From assembly GCA_021783235.1 (NCBI GenBank), contig JAJXUD010000039.1:1-41038 (forward strand): DNA of 41,038 nt, in the 5' to 3' direction. Below, one piece after another: positions 1 through 9,949 of the stretch (its first letter is position 1; every line of letters begins with the position of its first letter). The notes below the pieces were generated by a model, which was not told the origin of the DNA, made no database searches, and worked only from the letters and a program-made list of their open reading frames with translations. The translations under genes were made by a program, and so were the position numbers. The DNA is from Myxococcales bacterium. GTDB taxonomy: Bacteria > Myxococcota > Myxococcia > Myxococcales > JAKAPL01.

Positions 1-88
1 CCAGGAAGATCGAAAAGCGCGGCAACTTTCTGCGAAGGAGCGTTTCGTCCTGTGATCGCGAGGGGTTGCGATGTCGCCGACGAGCGCG

Positions 89-445
89 GTCGCCGACCAC
101 GGGCGCGCGGTCGTGGACCACTGGTGCCCGGTCGCCGACCACGGGCGCATGGTCGCCGACCACTGGCGCGTAGTCGCCGACCACTGGCGCATGGTCGTGG
201 ACCACTGGCGCGCGGTCGCCGACCACTGGCGCATGGTCGTGGACCACTGGCGCATGGTCGCCGACCATTGGCGCATGGTCGTGGACCACTGGCGCATGGT
301 CGCCGACCACTGGCGCATGGTCGCCGACCACTGGCGCATGGTCGCCGACCACTGGTGCATGGTCGCCGACCACTGGTGCATGGTCGTGGACCACTGGCGC
401 ATGGTCGCCGACCACGGGCGCATGGTCGTGGACCACTGGCGCGCG
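89..445. repeat. 21-bp minisatellite array, about 17 copies
   Basis: Seventeen contiguous 21-bp units follow one another without spacers. Each unit begins GTCGCCGACCACTGG or GTCGTGGACCACTGG and usually ends GCGCATG. Variation is concentrated at unit positions 5-6 (CC or TG) and at the last three bases (ATG, GCG, GTA, CCG). A decayed unit precedes the array (73-88) and another follows it (446-466). Because 21 is a multiple of three, all frames stay open. One frame starting at 71 would encode a heptad such as VADHWRM or VVDHWRM. I see no ribosome binding site, signal or recognisable domain, so I treat it as repeat DNA rather than a gene. Confidence 0.93.
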
Positions 446-1156
446 GTCGCAAGTCACTTTGGGCGCTCAGGCGGCGCGGGCGCCGACCTCGGCGCGGCGG
501 CGGCCCCATTCGCTTGCGGCCCAGGCGATCTCGATCGACGCGACGGCCTCGGGCGCGTGCTCTTCGCCCGCTCTGGACTCCAGACCTCGCGCTGGCGCGC
601 AGCAGGTCGTTGCGGCGTCGCCGTCACTTCGAGGACTTGAACTGGCGTCACCCGCCGCCAACCGTAACCGGAGAGGGGGCACGGTACCACGCTCGGTGGG
701 GCGTGGTCGGGCTTCGCTTCGAGAGAGCGTCCGGCGCAGGACCTCGGCAAAGTCGCGAGGGACCCCTGCACCCGCGCTCGCTTCGGTGCCATGGGGAGGA
801 GGAGGGGGTTTTCTCCACGAGGGCGTGCAGCCCCCGCGCGCCCCCCGGTGCCTCGGCGACGGGATTGCGTGCGACCGGAGCCGTGTGGGCCCCGGGGTTG
901 GACGACCGGGGTGGGGCGGCGGGGGGTGGGCCCCGAGCTTTGCCTCCCAGGCGAGCCGTGCCGGCCCGTCGGGGCAGTGGACGGACGGGAGGGGCCCACC
1001 GCCCTCACCCATCCCCCGTTCCACCTCAGAAGGGGGGACTCGGGAGGGGGTGCGGAAAGCTGACTTTGTCCGTCGCCCTGGGCAGGGAAGCCCCCGGTCT
1101 GTCCCCCGACCGCCCGCGGGGGTAGCATCGCGGACGCTCTCCCCGGGGGCCTTCCC
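446..1156. other. Non-coding stretch with a G-quadruplex motif
   Basis: About 710 bases lie between the minisatellite and the next gene. Open frames exist on both strands, but none shows a domain, signal peptide or ribosome binding site, and they are Arg/Pro/Gly-rich as expected for shadow frames in GC-rich DNA. The plus strand at 908-930 carries four G-runs (GGGG, GGGG, GGGGGG, GGG) separated by T, CGGC and T, a textbook intramolecular G-quadruplex pattern. A TAGCAT at 1123-1128 could be a -10 element for the gene at 1157, but I see no matching -35. Confidence 0.5.
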
Positions 1157-4100
1157 ATGCCGACGCTCTTCCTCATCGCCGCCCTCGCCGCCGCGCCGGC
1201 GGACGTCCCCGCGCCGCTCGTGCCCTGGATCCCGTGGGTGATGCACGGCCGCCCGGAGGCCGGTTGCCCGTTCCTCGCGGGCGGCGACGGCGCCGCTCGC
1301 TGCCTCTGGCCGTCGCGGCTCGCGCTCTCGGCGGACGATCGCGGGGGCGGCTTTCGGCAGGAGTGGGCGGTCTACGACGCGCGCGGCGCGGACGTGGCGC
1401 TGCCGGGCGATGAGAAGGCCTGGCCGCGCGAGGTGAAGGTCGACGGCGCCGCCGCGCCCTTGCTCGGCGGGGTCGGCCCGCGCGTCCACCTCGCGCCGGG
1501 CAGCCACGTCGTCACGGGCTCGTTCGCCTGGGCGAGCGCGCCCGACTCGGTCGCCGTCCCCGCGGAGACCGGTCTCGTGGCGCTGACCTTGCGGGGCAAG
1601 GCCGTCGCCGAGCCTTCCTGGGAGGGCGGCAAGCTCTTCCTCGGCCGGCCCGAGGCAGGGGAGCGGGAGGCCAACCGGCTCGAGCTGTCGGTCACCCGCG
1701 AGCTCGACGACGGCATCCCGGCGATCGCGACCAGCCGCATCGAGCTGTCGGTCGCCGGCAAGAGCCGCGAGGAGCTGATCGGGCCGGTGCTTCCCCAGGG
1801 GTTCGTCGCGACCGCGCTGGAGGCGCCCTTGCCGGTGCGGCTCGATCCCGACGGGCGGCTCCGCGTCCAGGTCCGGCCGGGGGTGTGGGACGTGACGCTC
1901 GCCGCGCGCTCCCTCGGACCCGTCTCCGAGCTGACCGAGCGGGCGCTGCCCGCCCCCTGGCCGCCCGAGGTCGTCTGGGCCTTCCGCCCGGAGAGCGACC
2001 TGCGCCAGGTGGCGGTCTCGGGGGAGCAGGTCGATCCAAAGGAGACCCGGCTCCCGGACGAGTGGCGCTCGCTCGCGGCTTACCGGTTGAAGGCGGGCGA
2101 AGCGCTCCGCCTCACGCAGACGCGGCGCGGCGACGAGACGCCCGCCCCCGATGAGCTCGAGCTCGCGCGGCACCTCTGGCTCGACGAGAACGGCCGGGGC
2201 TACAGCTTCCGCGACGAGGTGACCGGCCGGATGCACGAGGGCTGGCGGCTCGAGCTGCCGCCGCCCGAGGAGCTCGGCAGCGTCTCGGTGAACGGGAGGG
2301 CCCAGCTCGTGACGCGCCTCGCGGGCGGCGTGCCGGGGGTCGAGATCCGCGAGGGGAAGCTCGCGCTCGAGGCGGACGGGCGGATCGAGGGAGGCGTGGG
2401 CCGACTGCCCGCGGTGGGCTGGAGCCACGGCATGCGCCGCCTCTCGGCGACGCTCTCCTTGCCGCCGGGCTGGCGGCTCTTCCACGCGGGCGGCGTCGAC
2501 CGGGTGAGCCAGAGCTGGTTGACCGACTGGACCCTCTGGGACCTCTTCTTCGTGCTCGTGACCGCGCTCGCCGCCGGGCAGCTCCTCGGCGCGTGGGCAG
2601 GAGCGATCGCGATCGGGGCGCTCGTCCTGACGCACGCCCAGCCGGAGGCGCCGAGCTGGCTCTGGCTCCTGCTCATCGGCGCGGCGGCGCTCGTGAAGGC
2701 GCTGCCGGCGGGACGGGTCGCGAGGCTGGCGAAGGTCGTCCAGGGCGCGATCGCGATCTGGCTCTTCGTCGCGGCGGCGGGCTTCGCGGTGCAGCAGCTC
2801 CGGCAGGCGATGTACCCGGTGCTGGAAGGAGCTGGCGGCGCGCGCGGGGAGGCGGGCGGAGGAGTCTTTGGCGCCGAGCGGCCGCTGCCTGGCGCCACCG
2901 TGGACGCGCTCGGAGGAGCTACGGCGGAGGACCGGGAGGCGCTCAAACGAAAGTCGCTCGTGAACTTCGCCGCCGAGGCCGCGGCGCCGTCGCCGACGGA
3001 GCCCGTGAGGGGGCATCCGCTGACGCAGGAGCGGCGGGGGATCCTCGGGCTGCTCGGAGGCGGCTCGGCGAGCGTCTCCGCCGCCAAGGGATCTTCGAGC
3101 GGCGAGTCCGCGAGCGTCTACAGCGCCCTCGCCGACCCGAACGCGGTCGTCTCCACCGGGCCGGGCGTCCCCGACTGGAGCTGGCGGACGATCGCGCTCT
3201 CGTTCAGCGGCCCGGTCGATCAGAGCCAGACGATCCGGCTCTGGCTCGTGCCGCCCTGGATCGAGCGGGGCCTCGCGGTCCTGCGCGTGCTGCTCGTCGC
3301 TCTCCTCTTCCTCGTGCTCCTCGGGGTCGACCCGCGGCGGCTCCTCCCGGCGGCGGCCCGGGGCGCCGCGCCGGCGGCGCTGCTCGCCCTCTGCTGCCTC
3401 GCGGGCGGGAGGGCGCGCGCGTCGGACTTCCCTTCGAAGGAGCTGCTCGACGGGCTCGGCGATCGGCTGGTCGAGAAGCCGACCTGCGCCCCCGATTGCG
3501 CCTCGTTCGACCGGCTCGCGCTCTCCGCAGACGGGCGGCTCCTGCGGCTCGAGCTCGAGGCGGGCGCCGCGGCCCCGACCGCGCTGCCCCTGCCCGCGAG
3601 CCCCAAGGAGTGGCGGCCCTCGACGGTGACGCTCGATGGCAAGCCGGCTCCGTCGCTCGCCCGGGGCGACGACGGCACGCTCTGGATCGCGCTCGCCCCG
3701 GGCCGCCACCGCCTCGTCCTCGAGGGGCCGCTCCCCGATCGGGACACCGTGAGCCTCTCGCTGCCGAAGACGCCGCACGCGGTGACGGCGGCGCTGCGCG
3801 GCTGGACGCTCGTGGGCGTCGGCGAGAACGGGGCTCCCGAGGGCAGCCTCGAGCTGACGCGGACCGAGAGGCCCACCCCGGGCGAGGCGGCGGGGCTGCA
3901 GGCCGGCACGCTGCCGGGCTTTGCGCGGGTCGAGCGGACGCTGCGGCTCGGCCTCGAGTGGAGCGTCGACACGCGGCTCGTCCGCACGACTCCGCCGGGC
4001 TCGCCGCTCCTGCTCTCGGTGCCGCTCCTCCCGGGCGAGGAGGTCACCAGCGCCGACGCCCGCGTCCTCGGCGGCGCGGTGCAGGTGAACCTCGCGCCGG

Positions 4101-5269
4101 ACGCCACCGAAGCGTCGTGGAGCGGCAAGCTGCCCGAGGGCTCCCTGATCGCGCTGGTGGCGCCGAACGGCGTGCCCTGGGTCGAAGATTGGCGGCTCGA
4201 CGCCTCGCCGATCTGGCACGCCACGGCGCGCGGGATCCCGCCCATCCACCGCGAGGACGCGAACGGGGCGCGGCTCGTGGAGTGGCGCCCCTGGCCGGGC
4301 GAGGAGGTCCGGATCGCGGCCGAGCGCCCCGCGGGTGTGCCCGGGCCGACGCTGACCGTCGACGAGAGCGACCTCACGGTGGCGCCGGGCCTTCGCTCCT
4401 CGTCGGCGACGCTCGCGCTGACGCTCCGGTCGAGCCGCGGCGGCGAGCACGCCATCCTCTTGCCGGAGGCGGCGAAGCTCGAGTCGCTTCAGGTCGACGG
4501 GCGCGATCTTCCGGTGCGCCAGGAGGGGCGGAGGGTGGTCGTGCCGCTCGCGGCCGGCGCCGAACGGCTCCGGCTCGCCTGGCGGGATCCCGAGCCGGCT
4601 GGGCTGCTCTTCCGGGCCCCGGCGGTCGATCTGGGCGTTTCGAGCGTCAACGCGAGGACGACCATCGACGTCCCCGAGGACCAGTGGATCCTCGCGGTGA
4701 GCGGGCCCCGGGTCGGGCCGGCGGTCCTCTTCTGGGGAGCCCTCGGCGCGCTGCTGCTCGTCGCGCTGGCGCTCGGGCGGCTCGGCTGGGCGCCGCTGGG
4801 AGTCCGCGACTGGTTCGTGGTCGGCCTCGGCTTCACGCAGTCGAGCCCCTGGGCCTTCGCGCTCTTCGCGGGCTTCTTCCTCGCCCTCGGGCTGCGCGAG
4901 AGGCGCCAGCCCGAGGGGCGGCGGGCCTTCGACTTCGTCCAGATCCTGCTCGCCGGCCTCGCGGTGGCGGCCGTCGTCGCGCTCGCCCTGGCCGTGCAGG
5001 CGGGCCTGCTCGGCCGCCCGGAGATGCAGATCGCCGGCAACGGCTCCTACGCCGACGCGCTCCACTGGTACCGGGATCGGGCCGGGTCGGTGCTGCCGCG
5101 CCCCCGGGTGATCGCGGCGCCGCTGTTCGCCTACCGGCTGCTCATGCTCGCCTGGGCGCTCTGGCTCGCCTCGTCCTGCGTCGCCTGGGCCCGCTGGGGC
5201 TGGTCGGCCTTCTCGAAGGGCGGGCTCTGGCGCCCGCGCGCCGAGGCCCCCGCGCGCGCGGCTCCGTGA
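1157..5269 (+). CDS. Very large multi-segment membrane protein, function unknown
   Basis: This is a 1370-residue protein that I cannot assign to a named family. The N-terminus (about 1-16, MPTLFLIAALAAAPAD) looks like a short signal peptide. Beta-rich, probably extracytoplasmic sequence follows to about residue 450. Three hydrophobic segments lie near 457-551 and a Gly/Ala/Ser-rich linker near 555-680. A further hydrophobic stretch near 703-755 ends in a signal-peptide-like ARASDF, after which a second beta-rich region resembles the first. A last cluster of about four hydrophobic helices occupies about 1185-1350. The layout suggests two similar exported halves joined and anchored by membrane segments, possibly an ancient fusion. 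No clear Shine-Dalgarno precedes the ATG; the start was chosen because the signal begins there. Its partner is unknown; the aminopeptidase gene follows 56 bp downstream. Confidence 0.85.
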   Translation: MPTLFLIAALAAAPADVPAPLVPWIPWVMHGRPEAGCPFLAGGDGAARCLWPSRLALSADDRGGGFRQEWAVYDARGADVALPGDEKAWPREVKVDGAAAPLLGGVGPRVHLAPGSHVVTGSFAWASAPDSVAVPAETGLVALTLRGKAVAEPSWEGGKLFLGRPEAGEREANRLELSVTRELDDGIPAIATSRIELSVAGKSREELIGPVLPQGFVATALEAPLPVRLDPDGRLRVQVRPGVWDVTLAARSLGPVSELTERALPAPWPPEVVWAFRPESDLRQVAVSGEQVDPKETRLPDEWRSLAAYRLKAGEALRLTQTRRGDETPAPDELELARHLWLDENGRGYSFRDEVTGRMHEGWRLELPPPEELGSVSVNGRAQLVTRLAGGVPGVEIREGKLALEADGRIEGGVGRLPAVGWSHGMRRLSATLSLPPGWRLFHAGGVDRVSQSWLTDWTLWDLFFVLVTALAAGQLLGAWAGAIAIGALVLTHAQPEAPSWLWLLLIGAAALVKALPAGRVARLAKVVQGAIAIWLFVAAAGFAVQQLRQAMYPVLEGAGGARGEAGGGVFGAERPLPGATVDALGGATAEDREALKRKSLVNFAAEAAAPSPTEPVRGHPLTQERRGILGLLGGGSASVSAAKGSSSGESASVYSALADPNAVVSTGPGVPDWSWRTIALSFSGPVDQSQTIRLWLVPPWIERGLAVLRVLLVALLFLVLLGVDPRRLLPAAARGAAPAALLALCCLAGGRARASDFPSKELLDGLGDRLVEKPTCAPDCASFDRLALSADGRLLRLELEAGAAAPTALPLPASPKEWRPSTVTLDGKPAPSLARGDDGTLWIALAPGRHRLVLEGPLPDRDTVSLSLPKTPHAVTAALRGWTLVGVGENGAPEGSLELTRTERPTPGEAAGLQAGTLPGFARVERTLRLGLEWSVDTRLVRTTPPGSPLLLSVPLLPGEEVTSADARVLGGAVQVNLAPDATEASWSGKLPEGSLIALVAPNGVPWVEDWRLDASPIWHATARGIPPIHREDANGARLVEWRPWPGEEVRIAAERPAGVPGPTLTVDESDLTVAPGLRSSSATLALTLRSSRGGEHAILLPEAAKLESLQVDGRDLPVRQEGRRVVVPLAAGAERLRLAWRDPEPAGLLFRAPAVDLGVSSVNARTTIDVPEDQWILAVSGPRVGPAVLFWGALGALLLVALALGRLGWAPLGVRDWFVVGLGFTQSSPWAFALFAGFFLALGLRERRQPEGRRAFDFVQILLAGLAVAAVVALALAVQAGLLGRPEMQIAGNGSYADALHWYRDRAGSVLPRPRVIAAPLFAYRLLMLAWALWLASSCVAWARWGWSAFSKGGLWRPRAEAPARAAP

Positions 5270-5272
5270 GCG

Positions 5273-5301
5273 GTGACGGCCAGTCGGCCGGCTGCTAGAT
5301 T
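5273..5301 (+). promoter_or_regulatory. Candidate sigma-70 promoter for the aminopeptidase gene
   Basis: GTGACG at 5273-5278 and TAGATT at 5296-5301 are separated by 17 bp. The -10 fits well and the -35 moderately. The site sits in the 56-bp gap, giving a leader of roughly 15-20 nt that would begin at or just inside the hairpin at 5305-5320. Confidence 0.4.
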
Positions 5302-5304
5302 GCC

Positions 5305-5320
5305 CCTCCCTTTCGGGAGG
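5305..5320 (+). promoter_or_regulatory. Hairpin that buries the Shine-Dalgarno of the aminopeptidase
   Basis: CCTCCC (5305-5310) pairs perfectly with GGGAGG (5315-5320) around a TTTC loop. The right arm is the Shine-Dalgarno sequence of the gene that begins at 5326, so the fold would hide the ribosome binding site. Whether this regulates translation or is chance in GC-rich DNA cannot be told from sequence. Confidence 0.45.
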
Positions 5321-5325
5321 AGCTC

Positions 5326-7949
<2,624 letters not shown>

Positions 7950-7953
<4 letters not shown>

Positions 7954-8303
7954 GCGCGGCGCCGCTTCGGGTGATGGACGGCGTCCGGGACGTCCACCCA
8001 CTTCTCGGCCCACTGGCCGATGGCGTCGACCACGACGCGCAGGGCACGTCCCTTCTCGGTCAGCTCGTACTCGACGCCGATCGGGGCGGCCGTGAGCACC
8101 CGGCGGGCGACGACGCCCTCCGCCTCGAGCTCCTTGAGCCTGGCCGAGAGCATCCGCTCGCTCACGACCTCGAGCGCGGCGGCGAGCGCGCCGAAGCGGA
8201 TGGGGCCCTGGAGCAGGGCGTTCAGGATGAGGCCCGTCCAGCGCTTTCCGAGCAGCTCGACCGCCGATTGGAAGCGCGGGCAGACATCGGGAGCGTAGCG
8301 CAC
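7950..8303 (-). CDS. HxlR-family winged-helix transcriptional regulator
   Basis: The 117-residue product is a typical HxlR-type DNA-binding protein. Near the N-terminus, CPRFQSAVELLGKRWTGLI has the family's conserved cysteine (Cys8) and 'GKW(R)W' signature. Residues RFGALAAALEVVSERMLSARLKELE form the recognition helix region, followed by the wing (VEYELTEKG). In relatives such as YodB and HypR the N-terminal cysteine senses electrophiles or oxidants, so a redox or quinone sensor is a reasonable inference. The start is GTG at 8303; no good ribosome site is visible. It is divergent from yceI with about 108 bp between. Two palindromes there (8354-8370, 8384-8398) are obvious operator candidates, so it probably controls yceI and itself. 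Confidence 0.9.
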
Positions 8304-8344
8304 GGGGGAAAGGATAACGCCGCTGCTTTTGTTTTGCCAGTCGC

Positions 8345-8398
8345 TTGACTTTCGTAAGCCCGAGGCTTACCAAAGGGCCGCTGCTTACCAATCGTAAG
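8345..8398 (+). promoter_or_regulatory. yceI promoter with two palindromic operator candidates
   Basis: TTGACT (8345-8350) and TTACCA (8367-8372), 16 bp apart, form a plausible promoter. A perfect inverted repeat, GTAAGCC-CGA-GGCTTAC (8354-8370), sits in the spacer and -10. A second, CTTAC-CAATC-GTAAG (8384-8398), lies just downstream and merges into the AAGGAG ribosome site at 8397-8402. The same GTAAG/CTTAC half-site occurs four times. HxlR-family proteins bind short palindromes of this type, so binding by the divergent regulator would block transcription and perhaps its own promoter. Binding is inferred; the symmetry is seen. Confidence 0.65.
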
Positions 8399-8411
8399 GA
8401 GAAAGCCAACC

Positions 8412-9017
8412 ATGAAGCGCGCACTCGTCGCCGTCGCAGCCCTCGCCCTCCCGGCGCTCGCCCTGGCCGAGCCCACCAGCTGGAACATCGACCCCGCCCA
8501 CTCCACCGCGAGCTTCGCGGTGAAGCACGCCATGATCTCCACCGTCCGCGGCGACTTCACGAAGGTCGCCGGCACCATCGTCACGGAGGGAGACGACTTC
8601 ACGAAGGCCAAGATCGACGCCAGCATCGACGCCTCGAGCGTGGACACCCGCGTCGCCCAGCGGGACGCCCACCTCAAGAGCCCCGACTTCTTCGACGTCG
8701 CGAAGTTCCCCGCGATCACCTTCAAGTCGACCAAGATCCACAAGAAGGGCGCCCACCTCCTCGTCTCTGGCGACCTCACGATGCACGGCGTGACGAAGCC
8801 CGTGACGCTCACGGCCTCGGTCTCGAAGCCGATGCAGGACCCTTGGGGCAACACCCGCATCGGCGCCGAGGCGACCGCCACGTTGAACCGCAAGGACTTT
8901 GGCCTCGTCTGGAACAAGGCGCTCGACAAGGGCGGCGTGATGGTGGGCGACGAGGTGCAGCTGACCATCGACGTCGAGGCCACCAAGGCGGCGGCCCAGA
9001 AGACCGCGCAGAAGTAG
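8412..9017 (+). CDS. YceI-family periplasmic lipid-binding protein
   Basis: The 201-residue protein starts with a clear signal peptide (MKRALVAVAALALPALALA, cleavage before EP). The mature part opens with the family hallmark WNIDPAHSTASFAVKHAMIS. It continues with the beta-barrel pattern of YceI (FDVAKFPAITFKST, GDLTMHGVTKPV, GAEATATLNRKDFGL). YceI proteins bind polyisoprenoid or related hydrophobic ligands in a lipocalin-like barrel and are often induced by stress or high pH. AAGGAG at 8397-8402 gives good spacing to the ATG. The divergent HxlR gene and palindromic sites suggest redox-responsive control, and a strong hairpin follows the stop codon, so it appears monocistronic. The ligand is unknown. 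Confidence 0.95.
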   Translation: MKRALVAVAALALPALALAEPTSWNIDPAHSTASFAVKHAMISTVRGDFTKVAGTIVTEGDDFTKAKIDASIDASSVDTRVAQRDAHLKSPDFFDVAKFPAITFKSTKIHKKGAHLLVSGDLTMHGVTKPVTLTASVSKPMQDPWGNTRIGAEATATLNRKDFGLVWNKALDKGGVMVGDEVQLTIDVEATKAAAQKTAQK

Positions 9018-9030
9018 CTTTTCCGGCGAA

Positions 9031-9063
9031 CGCGCCGGCGGTGGGCCCCCCGCCGCCGGCGCG
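9031..9063 (+). terminator. Strong hairpin terminator after yceI
   Basis: CGCGCCGGCGG (9031-9041) pairs perfectly with CCGCCGGCGCG (9053-9063), an 11-bp GC stem around an 11-nt loop, beginning 13 nt after the yceI stop. Only a weak T-rich tail follows. It insulates yceI from the promoter that starts six bases later. Confidence 0.6.
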
Positions 9064-9068
9064 CTCGA

Positions 9069-9098
9069 TTGCCACCCGGGCCAGCCGCCGGCTATGCT
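9069..9098 (+). promoter_or_regulatory. Sigma-70-like promoter for the LPP20/FlgT/FecR operon
   Basis: TTGCCA (9069-9074) and TATGCT (9093-9098) are spaced by 18 bp and match consensus at 5/6 and 4/6 positions. Transcription would start near 9105, leaving a leader of about 37 nt before the ATG at 9142. Its position directly after a terminator hairpin supports a real operon start. Confidence 0.6.
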
Positions 9099-9141
9099 CG
9101 CTTCGTCACCGGGGGTGGAGATCTCCCCGAGCGAGGCTCGC

Positions 9142-9924
9142 ATGGCGACGCGGTTTCTGGTGGGGGTGGCGGTCGGTTGCCTGGCGCTGGCCCCGACGGC
9201 CGGCGCGATGCCCGGCGCGGGCATCGATTGGGAAAAGCGGGTCGTCGTCGCTCACGGGCAGGGGGCGCCGGATCTGAACGCGCCGAACCCCGCGGCCGCG
9301 CGCATCGGCGCCGAGCGGGCGGCGGAACTCGACGCCTTCCGCAACCTCCTCGAGGCGCTGGGGGGCGTGAAGGTCGAGGGGGGCCGGACCGCGGCCAATC
9401 TGATGGCGAAGGACGACGCGCTGAAGGCGTCGGTCGAAGGGGTCCTGCGCGAGTTCACCGTGGTCGAGCGCCACTACTTCTCGGACGGCGGCGTCGAACT
9501 CGTCGTCTCGATGCCGCTCGACGGCCGCGTGGCCGCGCTGCTCGTCCCCGCGGCCGGCGGCGCGCGGGCCGAAGCGCCCCGAGGCAAGGAGGACGTCGGC
9601 TCGGGGCTCGTCGTCGTGGCGCGCGGGCTCGCGGTGACGCCGGCGCTCGCGCCCCGGCTGCTCGATCCCTCGGGCCGAGAGCTCTACGGGCCGGGCTTCG
9701 TCCAGGTGCAGTCGCTGCGGTCGAACGGCATCGCCGGCTACCTCCACGACCTCGCCGCCGCCGAGAAGAGCGCCCGCGTCGGGGGGAAGCCGCTGACCGT
9801 GCACGCCATCGAGGCCCACGGCAGCGATCTCGTCCTCTCGGCCGCCGACGCCAAGCGGCTGGCCGATCCCGCCGCGAACCTCGGCTTCCTCGCCGAGGGC
9901 AAGGTGATCATCGTCGTCGATTGA
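9142..9924 (+). CDS. LPP20-like exported protein
   Basis: The 260-residue product has a signal peptide (MATRFLVGVAVGCLALAPTAGAMPGAG). Its central region, AARIGAERAAELDAFRNLLEALGGVKV followed by VLREFTVVERHYFSDGGVELVVSMPLDG, resembles the LPP20 lipoprotein fold shared with flagellar FlgO/FlgP-type proteins. The leader carries a cysteine, but without a convincing lipobox. I chose the ATG at 9142 because the signal peptide begins there; an ATG at 9094 falls within the predicted promoter and would add 16 non-signal residues. It opens an operon and lies 25 bp ahead of an FlgT-like gene, the same pairing seen in Vibrio flagellar clusters, though no flagellar genes are present. An envelope-assembly role is only inferred. 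Confidence 0.8.
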   Translation: MATRFLVGVAVGCLALAPTAGAMPGAGIDWEKRVVVAHGQGAPDLNAPNPAAARIGAERAAELDAFRNLLEALGGVKVEGGRTAANLMAKDDALKASVEGVLREFTVVERHYFSDGGVELVVSMPLDGRVAALLVPAAGGARAEAPRGKEDVGSGLVVVARGLAVTPALAPRLLDPSGRELYGPGFVQVQSLRSNGIAGYLHDLAAAEKSARVGGKPLTVHAIEAHGSDLVLSAADAKRLADPAANLGFLAEGKVIIVVD

Positions 9925-9949
9925 ACCCGCCCGTTCTCCCGGGGAACCC

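Noticed and set aside
89-445. CRISPR array
   Set aside because: Units are contiguous with no spacers, too short, and no cas genes are present. The same holds for 40796-41038.
71-640. Plus-strand frame encoding VADHWRM-type heptads
   Set aside because: No ribosome site or recognised domain; openness follows from the 21-bp period. Kept as a repeat.
467-5065. A 1532-codon open frame on the minus strand antisense to the giant membrane gene
   Set aside because: It is Arg/Pro/Glu-rich without domains and lies opposite a plausible gene; GC-rich codon bias creates long antisense frames. The same applies to 19922-22813 and 37513-39690.
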